Part shown: positions 20,575 to 28,939 of the stretch, one piece after another
Layout: the number at the start of each line of letters is the position of its first letter
How positions within the stretch are numbered: the stretch's first letter is position 1
Origin: an uncultured bacterium
Lineage (GTDB): Bacteria; Pseudomonadota; Alphaproteobacteria; Sphingomonadales; Sphingomonadaceae
Assembly (NCBI GenBank): GCA_903884945.1
Contig: CAISGR010000163.1
Span: forward strand, 1 to 57,757
Length of the DNA stretch: 57,757 nt
Reading direction: 5' to 3'
Made by a program: the position numbers and the translations under genes
Notes under the pieces: model-generated
What the model was told of the DNA's origin: nothing
Database searches by the model: none
The model's input: only the letters and a program-made list of their open reading frames with translations

Positions 20575-20592
20575 ATGACGCTTCCATGACGG
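20575..20592 (-). promoter_or_regulatory. Candidate Pho box upstream of btaA
   Basis: On the reverse strand CCGTCAT, GGAA, GCGTCAT forms two direct 7-base repeats with a 4-base spacer. The PhoB consensus is CTGTCAT-N4-CTGTCAT; the two halves match at 6 and 5 of 7 positions. The position, 58 bases before the btaA start, suits activation. No clear -10 element is visible. Confidence 0.5.
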
Positions 20593-20601
20593 CCTTGCGT
20601 C

Positions 20602-20643
20602 GAAATGAAAAGGACCTGCCGGCATGGGGGTGCCGACAGGTCC
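20602..20643 (-). terminator. Strong intrinsic terminator of the small-RNA candidate
   Basis: On the reverse strand a 13-position stem (GGACCTGTCGGCA against TGCCGGCAGGTCC, one mismatch) closes a six-base loop and is followed by TTTTCATTTC. It could also end read-through from the anti-sigma gene. Confidence 0.75.
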
Positions 20644-20735
20644 GGTACGCGCGGCGCCGCAAAGGAGGGGATATCCGGCGCCTAGGTTACTCGCCTTTCG
20701 CTTGGGAGGGAAAGACAGGAGCTAATACGCACGAC
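20602..20735 (-). ncRNA. Candidate small RNA with two CCTCC-loop hairpins and intrinsic terminator
   Basis: Reading leftward there are three stem-loops in a row. Hairpin 1 (20695-20714) has stem CTTTC/GAAAG and loop CCTCCCAAGC. Hairpin 2 (20653-20682) has a perfect 7-pair stem GGCGCCG/CGGCGCC with CCCCTCC in its loop. Hairpin 3 (20612-20643) is the terminator. Loops exposing CCTCC can pair with Shine-Dalgarno sequences; that design is known from alphaproteobacterial sRNAs such as the mmgR and CcsR types. No open frame fits. The 5' end is a guess, and no strong promoter was found. It lies downstream of the ECF/anti-sigma pair on the same strand. Confidence 0.5.
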
Positions 20736-20806
20736 ACCCCTTCCGGGATGCACCGCAGGCAAATTTCCCGACGATCGGGGCGTGATCGCCGCCTCGGCCA
20801 TGGGGA

Positions 20807-21544
20807 TCAGACCCGCGAAAGGGCGCCCTTCGCAACGACCGGGCCGGTCGGCAGGCCCGTGGGCGAGCCGCCGACCGGCTCGAGCGAAACCGCCAGTGTG
20901 GCCCCCGCGGCGAGGCGGGCGCGGTTGGCCGGCGCCACCGTCAGCGCGGTCCCCCCGGCATCGTGCAGGAGGCCGAGCGAATGCGGGACGCCATCGCCGG
21001 CGATGACCCACAGCTCGGCACTGCGCTTCGCGTCGCCCAGCGGCGCAGCGGTGAGGCGCAGGGTCGCCGCGGCGGGATCATAGACCGCCGTGACGGGCAG
21101 CCCCTTCTCGACGGGGTCGATCGAGGCGACGAGGATGGTTTCCGGAGCAGCGGCGGGCGCTGTGGGCCGCGCCTGCGGTGGCGCGCCATGATCGAACGGA
21201 TGGAGCACGATGACGAGCAGGAGCGCCGCCGCGGCAACGCTGGAGAGCGCGGCCGCCACCGGCCAGAACCAGCGCCGGCCGGCGCGCGTTTCCACCTGCA
21301 TCGCGGCCGGCCCGTCGATCGTCCATTCGACGCGCTCGAGCACCCCCGGCGGCGGCGTGATGGCCGGCCAGAGGTCGAACAGTTGGGCAAGATGCCGACG
21401 CCACCGTTCGACCTCCTGCGCGAAACCATGCTCGGCGAGCACGCGGCGCAACGCCTGGGCGCGCTCCTCTCCGTCGAGCAGGCCAAGCGCGAGTTCGGCG
21501 GCCGCCATGTCCGGCGCTTCGCCCGGGGTTTGATCGTCGCTCAT
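20807..21544 (-). CDS. Anti-sigma factor, RskA-like
   Basis: A 245-residue protein starting at ATG 21544 inside the sigma gene's stop codon (ATGA overlap), so the two are translationally coupled. The N-terminal 90 residues (MAAAELALGLLDGEERAQAL) form the zinc-free anti-sigma helix bundle seen in RskA/anti-sigma-K proteins. A transmembrane helix follows at about 92-114 (RWFWPVAAALSSVAAAALLL). The periplasmic part (AELWVIAGDGVPHSLGLL, near the C-terminus) is the conserved RskA C-terminal motif. It would hold the ECF factor at the membrane until released. Confidence 0.85.
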   Translation of the reverse strand: MSDDQTPGEAPDMAAAELALGLLDGEERAQALRRVLAEHGFAQEVERWRRHLAQLFDLWPAITPPPGVLERVEWTIDGPAAMQVETRAGRRWFWPVAAALSSVAAAALLLVIVLHPFDHGAPPQARPTAPAAAPETILVASIDPVEKGLPVTAVYDPAAATLRLTAAPLGDAKRSAELWVIAGDGVPHSLGLLHDAGGTALTVAPANRARLAAGATLAVSLEPVGGSPTGLPTGPVVAKGALSRV

Positions 21545-22110
21545 CGCTCCAGGCATTCCCTGAGCCTGGCGAGGCCGCGACGGACCCAGCTTTTCATCGT
21601 GCCGAGCGGCACCTCCTGCCGCTCGGCGAGCTCGGCATAGGTGACGCCGTCGAAAAAGGCGGTGCGGATCGCGTCGCGTTGCCGCGCCTCGAGTCCCTGC
21701 AGGCACGCATGCAACCGGTGCGCGGCCTCGTCAGCGAGCATCGTCTCGCTGACGAGCGGCGCATCGTCGGGTATCGGCGGCGCATCCTCGATCGGCGTGG
21801 TGCGACGCACCCCCTGCGCGCGACGCCAGTCGATCGCGCGGTTGCGGGTGATCGTCGCGAGCCAGGTGATCGGGCTGGCGCGATGGGGCTCATAGGCCCC
21901 CGCACGCTTCCAGATCGTCACATACACGTCGTGCAACACATCTTCCGCAGCCTGCCGCTCGCCGCAGATACGATAACAGATGCCGAAAAGCTTCGCCGAG
22001 GTGAGCGCATAGAGATCGCGAAAAGCCGAACGGTCCTCCTCCCCGGTGCGCACTAGCGCATCGACGAGGCGCGCCCGGGCATCGAGGGTGGCGGCGTGAA
22101 AATCTGACAC
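21541..22110 (-). CDS. ECF sigma factor, SigK-like
   Basis: A 189-residue sigma-70 family protein with region 2 (ALTSAKLFGICYRICGERQAAEDVLHDVYV, TWLATITRNRAIDWRR) and region 4 (DGVTYAELAERQEVPLGTMKSWVRRGLARLRECL). The start is GTG at 22110 with a weak ribosome site; no better start is visible. The C-terminal partner is an RskA-like anti-sigma gene, the arrangement known for SigK-type factors that respond to envelope or redox stress. I could not identify an autoregulatory promoter upstream. Confidence 0.9.
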   Translation of the reverse strand: MSDFHAATLDARARLVDALVRTGEEDRSAFRDLYALTSAKLFGICYRICGERQAAEDVLHDVYVTIWKRAGAYEPHRASPITWLATITRNRAIDWRRAQGVRRTTPIEDAPPIPDDAPLVSETMLADEAAHRLHACLQGLEARQRDAIRTAFFDGVTYAELAERQEVPLGTMKSWVRRGLARLRECLER

Positions 22111-22288
22111 CCGGCAACGCTAGCCCGCCCCGGGGGTCCCCGGCAATGCCGCATGTCCGTGGCGGAGGCCCGAGGTGCGGCGAGGCGGAGCGATCGGATC
22201 GGACCTGATGCGGATAGGCGGTAGCGTTCGCCGCGCGCTTTGCGTAAAGGCCCGGCATCCACCGTCACCGACAAGGAGCGCAGCCCCC

Positions 22289-22741
22289 ATGCGCATCGCC
22301 ATCGCTTCCGATCATGCCGCCTTCGCGTTGAAGGAGGCGCTGATCGCGTGGCTGGGCGAGGCGGGGCATGATGTCCTCGATCTCGGGCCGCATTCCGATG
22401 CACGCGTCGACTATCCCGATTATGGCTTCGCCCTTGCAGAGGCGATCGCCGAGGAACGGGCCGAACGCGGCATCGCGCTATGCGGATCGGGCATCGGCAT
22501 CTCGATCGCGGTGAACCGCCACCCCGCCGCGCGCTGCGCGCTGGTCGGCGAACCCCTTTCGGCGATGCTGGCGCGGGAACATAACGACGCCAATATCCTT
22601 GCCATGGGCGCGCGCCTGACCGGCGAGGACATGGCCAAGGCCTGCATTACCGCTTTCCTGGCCACGGCATTCGCCGGCGGCCGCCACGCCCCGCGCGTCG
22701 ACAAGCTCGGCGCCCCCAGCTTCGCGAAGGAACCCGCATGA
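22289..22741 (+). CDS. rpiB: Ribose 5-phosphate isomerase B
   Basis: RpiB interconverts ribose 5-phosphate and ribulose 5-phosphate. The 150-residue product starts at [18 protein letters not shown] after an AAGGAGC ribosome site; the upstream open frame is ignored. Core motifs are [37 protein letters not shown] (with the active-site cysteine) and [16 protein letters not shown]. Its stop overlaps the glyA start (ATGA), so the two genes are coupled. Confidence 0.93.
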   Translation: MRIAIASDHAAFALKEALIAWLGEAGHDVLDLGPHSDARVDYPDYGFALAEAIAEERAERGIALCGSGIGISIAVNRHPAARCALVGEPLSAMLAREHNDANILAMGARLTGEDMAKACITAFLATAFAGGRHAPRVDKLGAPSFAKEPA

Positions 22742-24054
22742 GCACCAACCCCCGCCCCTTGCACGACGTCCAGCCCGACGGCTTCTTCACCCGCGGCCTT
22801 GCCGAGACGGATCCGGCAGTGTTCGGCGGCGTGACGCATGAACTGAGGCGCGAGCAGACCCAGATCGAGCTGATCGCTTCGGAGAACATCGTCTCCAAGG
22901 CGGTGCTGCAGGCGCAGGGTTCGGTCTTCACCAACAAGTACGCCGAAGGCTATCCGGGCAAGCGCTACTATCAGGGCTGCGAGCCGTCGGACGAGGTCGA
23001 GCAGCTTGCGATCGACCGCGCGAAGCAGCTGTTCGACTGCGGCTTCGCCAACGTCCAGCCGCACTCGGGCGCGCAGGCGAACGGCGCAGTGATGCTGGCG
23101 CTGACCAAGCCGGGCGACACCATCATGGGCCTGAGCCTCGATGCCGGCGGCCATCTGACCCACGGCGCCAAGGCCGCGATGTCGGGCAAATGGTTCAACG
23201 CGGTCCAGTACGGCGTCGACCCCGTCACCCATCTGATCGATTTCGACCAGGTCGCCAGCCTGGCGCGCGAGCACAAGCCGAAGCTGATCATCACCGGCGG
23301 ATCGGCCTATCCCCGCCAGATCGATTTCGCCAAGTTCCGCGCCATCGCCGATGAAGTGGGGGCGATCTTCATGGTCGACATGGCGCATTTCGCAGGGATC
23401 GTGGCGGGCGGGCTGCACCCGTCGCCGCTGCCGTTCGCCGATGTGGTGACGACGACGACACACAAGACGCTGCGCGGCCCGCGCGGCGGCATGGTGCTGA
23501 CCAATGACGAGGCGATCGCCAAGAAGATCAACTCGGCCGTCTTCCCCGGCCTGCAGGGCGGTCCGCTGATGCACGTGATCGCCGCCAAGGCCGTCGCCTT
23601 CGGCGAGGCGCTGCGCCCCGAGTACAAAAGCTATATCGCGGCGGTCGTCGAGAACGCCAAGGTCCTTGCTGCCACGCTGAAGGAGCGCGGCGCCGAGGTC
23701 GTCTCGGGAGGCACCGACACCCATCTGGCGCTGATCGACCTGTCGCCGCTGGGCGTCACCGGCAAGGATGCCGATCAGGCGCTCGAGCGCGCCGGCATCA
23801 CCTGCAACAAGAACGGCATCCCCAATGATCCGCTGCCGCCGACCAAGACGAGCGGCATCCGCGTAGGCTCCCCCGCGGGCACGACGCGCGGCTTCGGCCC
23901 GGCCGAGTTCCGCGAGATCGGCAACATGGTCGCCGATGTCCTGGACGGCCTGCGCAAGAATGGCGAGCAGGGCGACGCCCAGGTAGAGGCCGCCGTGCGC
24001 GAGCGCGTGCTTGCCTTGTGTGCCCGCTTCCCGATCTATCCAGAAGGAGTGTGA
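22738..24054 (+). CDS. glyA: Serine hydroxymethyltransferase
   Basis: GlyA converts serine and tetrahydrofolate to glycine and methylene-tetrahydrofolate using pyridoxal phosphate. The 438-residue product has [19 protein letters not shown] near the N-terminus and [15 protein letters not shown]. The PLP-binding lysine is K243 in [15 protein letters not shown], and the protein ends with a typical SHMT C-terminal domain ([15 protein letters not shown]). No glycine or folate riboswitch is possible immediately upstream, since rpiB overlaps its start. Confidence 0.97.
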   Translation: MSTNPRPLHDVQPDGFFTRGLAETDPAVFGGVTHELRREQTQIELIASENIVSKAVLQAQGSVFTNKYAEGYPGKRYYQGCEPSDEVEQLAIDRAKQLFDCGFANVQPHSGAQANGAVMLALTKPGDTIMGLSLDAGGHLTHGAKAAMSGKWFNAVQYGVDPVTHLIDFDQVASLAREHKPKLIITGGSAYPRQIDFAKFRAIADEVGAIFMVDMAHFAGIVAGGLHPSPLPFADVVTTTTHKTLRGPRGGMVLTNDEAIAKKINSAVFPGLQGGPLMHVIAAKAVAFGEALRPEYKSYIAAVVENAKVLAATLKERGAEVVSGGTDTHLALIDLSPLGVTGKDADQALERAGITCNKNGIPNDPLPPTKTSGIRVGSPAGTTRGFGPAEFREIGNMVADVLDGLRKNGEQGDAQVEAAVRERVLALCARFPIYPEGV

Positions 24055-24058
24055 TGCG

Positions 24059-24295
24059 ATGAAGTGTCCGGTCTGTGATGCCGGCGCCCTGAACGGCGCC
24101 CGTTTCTGTTCGCGTTGTGGTGCTTCGATGACAGCAACCCCCGCAGACCGGCCACGCGGCGATCTGGGTTCGAGCATGGCCAAGGGGGCGATGATCGGCG
24201 CCGTGGTCGCGATCCCGGTACCGTTCATCGGCCCGATCGCCGGCGCCGTGGTCGGCGCGGGCGTCGCCGCCTACAAGACATTGTCGAAGGACTGA
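24059..24295 (+). CDS. Small zinc-ribbon protein with glycine-zipper-like helix
   Basis: A 78-residue protein between glyA and nrdR. The N-terminus MKCPVCDAGALNGARFCSRCG carries two CxxC pairs, a double-psi type zinc ribbon. The second half, MAKGAMIGAVVAIPVPFIGP followed by IAGAVVGAGVAAY, has small residues at regular spacing as in glycine-zipper membrane segments. A ribosome site AAGGAG inside the end of glyA supports the start. The family is not one I can name, and its role is unknown. It is probably cotranscribed with glyA and nrdR. Confidence 0.7.
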   Translation: MKCPVCDAGALNGARFCSRCGASMTATPADRPRGDLGSSMAKGAMIGAVVAIPVPFIGPIAGAVVGAGVAAYKTLSKD

Positions 24296-24298
24296 TCG

Positions 24299-24760
24299 TT
24301 GCGCTGCCCCTTTTGCGGACATGAAGACAGCCAGGTAAAGGATAGTCGCCCGACCGAGGACGGCGCCGCGATCCGGCGGCGGCGCCAGTGCGAGGGCTGC
24401 GCGGCGCGGTTCACGACGTTCGAGCGGATTCAGTTGCGCGAACTCTATGTGATGAAGAGCGAGGACAAGCGCGAGCCGTTCGATCGCGAGAAGCTGCTCC
24501 GCTCGGTTTCGATTGCCGCCCGCAAGCGGCCGATCGACGCGGTGCGGATCGAGAAGCTCGTCTCCGGCATCCAGCGCCAGCTCGAGACCCAGGGCGAGAA
24601 TGAAGTGCCCTCCAAGCGGATCGGCGAGATGGTGATGGAGGGGCTGAAGGGCCTGGATTCGGTCGCGTACATCCGCTTCGCCAGCGTCTACAAGGATTTC
24701 CGCGAAGCGCGCGATTTCGAGGAATTTGCCGGCAATGTGACCGAGGTCGGCAAGGGGTGA
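24299..24760 (+). CDS. nrdR: Transcriptional repressor NrdR
   Basis: NrdR represses ribonucleotide reductase genes when dATP is high. The 153-residue product starts at TTG (24299). The zinc ribbon is formed by C3, C6, C31 and C34, followed by an ATP-cone domain ([20 protein letters not shown] through [13 protein letters not shown]). The start is unusual but is fixed by the conserved [18 protein letters not shown]-terminus. It overlaps the trmJ start by four bases. Confidence 0.95.
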   Translation: MRCPFCGHEDSQVKDSRPTEDGAAIRRRRQCEGCAARFTTFERIQLRELYVMKSEDKREPFDREKLLRSVSIAARKRPIDAVRIEKLVSGIQRQLETQGENEVPSKRIGEMVMEGLKGLDSVAYIRFASVYKDFREARDFEEFAGNVTEVGKG

Positions 24761-25488
24761 GCGCCGGGCAGGCCCTTCCCCCCGTCATCGTCCTGGTCCG
24801 CCCGCAGCTCGGGGAGAATATCGGCAAGGCCGCGCGCGCCATGCTCAATTTCGGGCTCGCCGAAATGCGCCTCGTCACACCGCGCGACGGCTGGCCCAAC
24901 CCGTCGGCCGGCCCCGCGGCGTCGGGTGCAGACATCGTGCTCGAACAGGCCCGGGTGTTCGACAGCGTCGCGGCGGCGGTGGCGGATTGCGCGCATGTCT
25001 ATGCGACCACGGTGCGCAAGCGCGGCATCACCAAGCCGGTGGTGACGCCGGAGGAAGCCGGCCGCGCGATCCATGCCGCGCCCGGGCGCTCGGCGGTCCT
25101 GTTCGGGCCCGAGCGCTCCGGGCTGGAAACCGATGATGTCGCGCTGGCCCGCACCATCATCACCGTGCCGATCAATCCGGAATTCGGATCGCTCAACCTC
25201 GCCCAGGCAGTGATCCTGGTCGCCTATGAATGGTCGAAGGGCATGGCGCTCGCCTCGCCGCCCGAGACCGAGATCCATCCGCCGGCACCGCAGGACCATC
25301 TGGAAGGCATGATCGCCCAGCTTGGCGCAATGCTCGAGGAAACGGGCTATTTCCATCTGCCCGATCGCGAACCGGTGGTCCGGCGCACGCTGCGCACCCT
25401 GCTGACCAAGCCGGGCTGGTCGGAACAGGAAGTCCGCACCTTTCGCGGCGTGCTGAGCGCCCTGGCGGGGAAGCGGCCGCGGCGATAG
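24757..25488 (+). CDS. trmJ: tRNA 2'-O-methyltransferase, TrmJ-like
   Basis: A 243-residue SpoU/TrmH-superfamily protein starting at GTG within the nrdR stop. Knot-fold motifs are [40 protein letters not shown] and [23 protein letters not shown]. TrmJ methylates the 2'-hydroxyl at position 32 of several tRNAs. Those motifs and the roughly 70-residue C-terminal helical extension fit TrmJ better than TrmL, but the exact target is inferred. Confidence 0.87.
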   Translation: MSAGQALPPVIVLVRPQLGENIGKAARAMLNFGLAEMRLVTPRDGWPNPSAGPAASGADIVLEQARVFDSVAAAVADCAHVYATTVRKRGITKPVVTPEEAGRAIHAAPGRSAVLFGPERSGLETDDVALARTIITVPINPEFGSLNLAQAVILVAYEWSKGMALASPPETEIHPPAPQDHLEGMIAQLGAMLEETGYFHLPDREPVVRRTLRTLLTKPGWSEQEVRTFRGVLSALAGKRPRR

Positions 25489-25654
25489 GCAGCATCGACG
25501 GTGATCGGAAGCGTCGCACTTCGCCACTTTAATCGCAAATTAGTCGTACCTTTCTGGAGGGTTGCGCGGAAACTACGGTAGAGCTAGGCCTGTCTCAATA
25601 CTGCGATGCAGCGAGATGTAATCGAGTCTTTTTTGATCGGGAGATCGTTCTTTC

Positions 25655-25906
25655 ATGCGTGCGTTTTTCACCGTCGTATTCGCGCTTTTCGCCGTCGCAT
25701 CGACTTCGGCCTTCGCCAAGGACCAGAAGCCTGCTGACCCCAACAAGAAGATCTGCCGTCGTGAGGCGGTGACCGGCTCCATCCTCGGGGGCAAGTCGAT
25801 CTGCCACACCAGGGCAGAATGGACGACTATCGATGAGGCAAATGAGAAGGCGACCAAGCAATTCGGCGATGCAGCGCGACGCAGTGGCGGCTTGCGCGAT
25901 CAGTAA
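25655..25906 (+). CDS. Small exported hypothetical protein
   Basis: An 83-residue protein with a clear signal peptide (MRAFFTVVFALFAVASTSAFA, cut after residue 21). The mature part is charged and contains two cysteines, in ICRREAVTGS and SICHTRAEW, which could form a disulfide in the periplasm. A GGGAGA ribosome site precedes the ATG. I have a sense of similar short proteins in sphingomonads but no named family. No function is assigned. Confidence 0.65.
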   Translation: MRAFFTVVFALFAVASTSAFAKDQKPADPNKKICRREAVTGSILGGKSICHTRAEWTTIDEANEKATKQFGDAARRSGGLRDQ

Positions 25907-26031
25907 TTGTCGATTGACCCCGGGCGCGCTTTCTGCAAGAGGGCGCCCCTTCGCAAAAGGCCCCGCACTCCGGTGAAGCGGTGGCCCTGCCTTGTTCCAG
26001 GAATTTGGTGGAGCGATGACCGGATATTGAT

Positions 26032-26049
26032 CGGCGCCTCCGGGCGCCG
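26032..26049 (+). promoter_or_regulatory. Leader stem-loop upstream of rpsD
   Basis: CGGCGCC, loop TCCG, GGCGCCG forms a perfect seven-pair hairpin 32 bases before the rpsD start codon, followed by GTTTCGTT. It could be a weak terminator/attenuator or part of an S4 feedback site. The 175-base gap between the upstream gene and rpsD shows no other obvious element. Confidence 0.4.
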
Positions 26050-26081
26050 GTTTCGTTGTTGGCACTTGCAAGGAATATCAC

Positions 26082-26696
26082 ATGTCGAAGCGCTCCAGCG
26101 CCAAGTACAAGCTCGATCGCCGGATGGGCGAGAACATCTGGGGTCGTCCGAAGTCCCCGGTGAACAAGCGCGAATACGGCCCCGGCCAGCATGGCCAGCG
26201 CCGCAAGGGCAAGGTCTCCGATTTCGGCATCCAGCTGCGCGCCAAGCAGAAGCTCAAGGGCTATTATGGCGACGTGACCGAGAAGCAATTCCGGGCATGC
26301 TATCATGAAGCGGCACGGATGAAGGGCGACACCGGCCAGAACCTGATCGGCCTGCTCGAGCAGCGCTTGGACATGATCGTCTATCGCGCCAAGTTCGCGC
26401 CGACCGTGTTCGCTGCGCGCCAGCTCGTCAGCCATGGCCATATCAAGGTCAATGGCGTGAAGTGCAATATCGCCTCGCGCCGCGTTTTCCCCGGCATGGA
26501 AATCACGCTCGGTTCCAAGGCGCAGGAAATGGCGCTGGTGATGGAAGCACAGAGCCTCGCCGAACGCGACATCCCCGGTTATGTCGCGCCGGATGGCGCC
26601 GCCAAGGTGACCTTCACGCGCGTGCCGACGCTCGACGAGGTTCCCTATCCGGTGAAGATGGAACCGAATCTGGTCGTCGAGTTCTACTCGCGCTGA
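26082..26696 (+). CDS. rpsD: 30S ribosomal protein S4
   Basis: A 204-residue S4, the primary 16S rRNA-binding protein of the small-subunit body. The N-terminus [20 protein letters not shown], then [27 protein letters not shown], and the S4 RNA-binding motif ([30 protein letters not shown]) are all present. An AAGGA ribosome site precedes the ATG. Here rpsD is a single gene, apart from the alpha operon where S4 often sits. Confidence 0.98.
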   Translation: MSKRSSAKYKLDRRMGENIWGRPKSPVNKREYGPGQHGQRRKGKVSDFGIQLRAKQKLKGYYGDVTEKQFRACYHEAARMKGDTGQNLIGLLEQRLDMIVYRAKFAPTVFAARQLVSHGHIKVNGVKCNIASRRVFPGMEITLGSKAQEMALVMEAQSLAERDIPGYVAPDGAAKVTFTRVPTLDEVPYPVKMEPNLVVEFYSR

Positions 26697-26724
26697 TCAG
26701 TTCACCCGAACGGTGACGGCAGTG

Positions 26725-26751
26725 AAGGGCGGTCCGCAAGGGCCGCCCTTT
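26725..26751 (+). terminator. Intrinsic terminator after rpsD
   Basis: AAGGGCGG pairs with CCGCCCTT around a ten-base loop and is followed by TTTG. It is 29 bases past the rpsD stop. Confidence 0.7.
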
Positions 26752-26819
26752 GCCGTTTGGGCAACAGCCTTTGGCGGTGAGCCGGAGCGAGCGCGCCATA
26801 GCACTGCATCCGCGCACGC

Positions 26820-28808
26820 TCAGTTGGCGGCGAGACCCATGTTCATCGACCGGCGCAGGAAGGTGTCGATCCTGTCGAGCATTTCGGCGCGAACATGGTC
26901 ATCGTCCAATTGGTGGTCGAGCCCCTTATACTCGACCAGTTCGACATTGCCGCCCGCCGCCTTGAGCCGCGACTCCATGATACGCGATTGCTCGATCGCC
27001 ACATTGAGATCCAGGTCGCCATGGAAAAGGATCACCGGCACCTTGATGCGATTGGCATTGCGAGCAGGCGACCCTTCGATGATGTGCGGCCCCTTGCCGA
27101 TTCGCTCCTCGACGAGCTTGTAATCGGTATAGCCCTGCTCGCGGTCGACGAGCGCCTGAAGATCGGTCACCGGCGCCACGGCAGCGACCGCCTTGAACAG
27201 GCCGGGGTCAAGCACAGCCGACTGCAATGCCGCGTAGCCGCCATAGGACCAGCCAACGATCGCGATCTTGTCCGGCGCGGCAATCCCCTGCTTGACCAGC
27301 CAGCGACCGCCATCATCAACATCGCCAATCGCCGTCTTCCACGATTTGTAGCCGTTCTGCTGGAACCAGGCCGCGCCGTAACCGGTCGAACCCCGATAAT
27401 TGGGCTGCAGCACGGCATAGCCGCGATTGGCAAAGAATTGGGGCAACCAATCGAACTGCCATTCGTCGCGCGCCTCCGGCCCGCCATGCGGCAACACGAT
27501 CGCGGGAAGATCCTTGCCATCACTGCCGGGAGGAAGCGTCAGATAACCAGGAATCATCGTGCCGTCCCCGGCGGGAAAGCTGACCGGCTTGACCGAGGCA
27601 AGCGTCGTCCGGGCAAGCTGCGGACGGACTGCCATGATCTCCGCAAGGCTCTTGGTGTTCTTGTTGAACAGATAATATCGACCAGGATCGAGATCGCTCC
27701 CCGCCCAGACCAGCAACACGCTTTCGTCCGCGCTCGCGTCCTGAATACTCACGATCGGTTGCTTCAGCGCGTTCGACAATGATGCGCTCAGCGCCTTGAT
27801 CGTGGGATCGAAAAAAACGGCGTTGCGCTTTTCCCCGGCATAGCTGACGCCGACGACACGCCGCTGGCGACCGATCCGCATGAGTCCGTCGACATCGACG
27901 TCCGGGCGCTCATACACCAGATCGGCCTTCATACTGCCATCGAGCGCAATCTTGTAAAGAGCAGTTCGGCCGTCCTTGTTGTCGAATCCATACACAACGT
28001 TGAGGTCTGGATCGACGGCATAGGGCTCGAAGCCGGAAGAGAGGCCGCCGGCATAAGTGACCGTGCTGAGCGGCAGCCACTCGCGACTACCTGCCTTTCG
28101 ATAGGAATAGACCGTGCGGCTGCCGCTATAGCCGGTCGACGTATCCGGCTGCACCGCCATGACACGGATCGTGCCGCGCCCGTCGGAAATATATTCCGCA
28201 GCAGCCGATTTGGGCTGTTCGATCGTCTTTCGCGCAAGGGACTTGGTATCCACGCGATCGACCCCCAGCCCTTGGCGTTGACTGGAGACGATGTGCCCGG
28301 TCGACGCCTCAGGCACATAATAATTGGTCATCAGCACTGCGCCGCTGTCGTCCCCCAGCCAGTCGACAAGTTCTCCGCCGTTTCTGGCGACGCCGAGCGC
28401 TGCGGAACTGCTGCGGGCGCTCAGGATCTTCATATCCGAGCCATCGGCATTCAGGGTGATGAGACGGGTATAACCTGAAATGGCGCCTCCGACCTTTTCG
28501 AGGACCCCAATGCCGCAGATCAACCGCGTTGCAGTTGCCCAGCCGCAATAGTCCAGATGGTCCGGCGACCCCGTCGACGACAGGATTGGCTTCATCTCCG
28601 GCGTGCCCGCAAGGGTCGCCACATATAGCACAGAGCCACGCCCCGCGGTCGGCTGGATGATCGCGATCGACTTGCCGTCCGGGGAGAGGCTGATGTCCTC
28701 CACCATCTGGCGCGCGCCGAATTTGGATGCGGCATCGCTTACCGCGACCGCTGGCTGCGCGACTACGCCCGACGCTGCAAGCATCGCCGCCATGGTCCAG
28801 AATTTCAT
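26820..28808 (-). CDS. S9 family prolyl oligopeptidase-like peptidase
   Basis: A 662-residue exported protein with signal peptide MKFWTMAAMLAASGVVAQPA. The first 390 or so residues form a beta-propeller-like region (repeated strand patterns such as LSPDGKSIAIIQP). The C-terminal alpha/beta hydrolase has the nucleophile GWSYGGYAALQSA, the acid in LFHGDLDLNVAIEQ and the histidine in KGLDHQLDDDH. It resembles dipeptidyl-peptidase or acylaminoacyl-peptidase relatives that degrade peptides in the periplasm. Substrate preference is not readable. Confidence 0.88.
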   Translation of the reverse strand: MKFWTMAAMLAASGVVAQPAVAVSDAASKFGARQMVEDISLSPDGKSIAIIQPTAGRGSVLYVATLAGTPEMKPILSSTGSPDHLDYCGWATATRLICGIGVLEKVGGAISGYTRLITLNADGSDMKILSARSSSAALGVARNGGELVDWLGDDSGAVLMTNYYVPEASTGHIVSSQRQGLGVDRVDTKSLARKTIEQPKSAAAEYISDGRGTIRVMAVQPDTSTGYSGSRTVYSYRKAGSREWLPLSTVTYAGGLSSGFEPYAVDPDLNVVYGFDNKDGRTALYKIALDGSMKADLVYERPDVDVDGLMRIGRQRRVVGVSYAGEKRNAVFFDPTIKALSASLSNALKQPIVSIQDASADESVLLVWAGSDLDPGRYYLFNKNTKSLAEIMAVRPQLARTTLASVKPVSFPAGDGTMIPGYLTLPPGSDGKDLPAIVLPHGGPEARDEWQFDWLPQFFANRGYAVLQPNYRGSTGYGAAWFQQNGYKSWKTAIGDVDDGGRWLVKQGIAAPDKIAIVGWSYGGYAALQSAVLDPGLFKAVAAVAPVTDLQALVDREQGYTDYKLVEERIGKGPHIIEGSPARNANRIKVPVILFHGDLDLNVAIEQSRIMESRLKAAGGNVELVEYKGLDHQLDDDHVRAEMLDRIDTFLRRSMNMGLAAN

Positions 28809-28939
28809 ACCCCACCCCGTTTTCAGAAGTTATCCTTCATTGTAGCGACGCGCTTGGCCGGGACAACGCGATTGTCGGACCAAGATGGTTCTTTCTCCTG
28901 CTGCTTGCGCGGGCCCGGACGCGCTGCCAGAACCGGCTC

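Noticed and set aside
22111..22288. ECF autoregulatory or EcfG-type promoter before the sigma gene
   Set aside because: No GGAAC/CGTT pair with correct spacing on the reverse strand.
22420..24228. 600-codon reverse frame across glyA
   Set aside because: Fully antisense to the clearly real rpiB and glyA genes; no motif.
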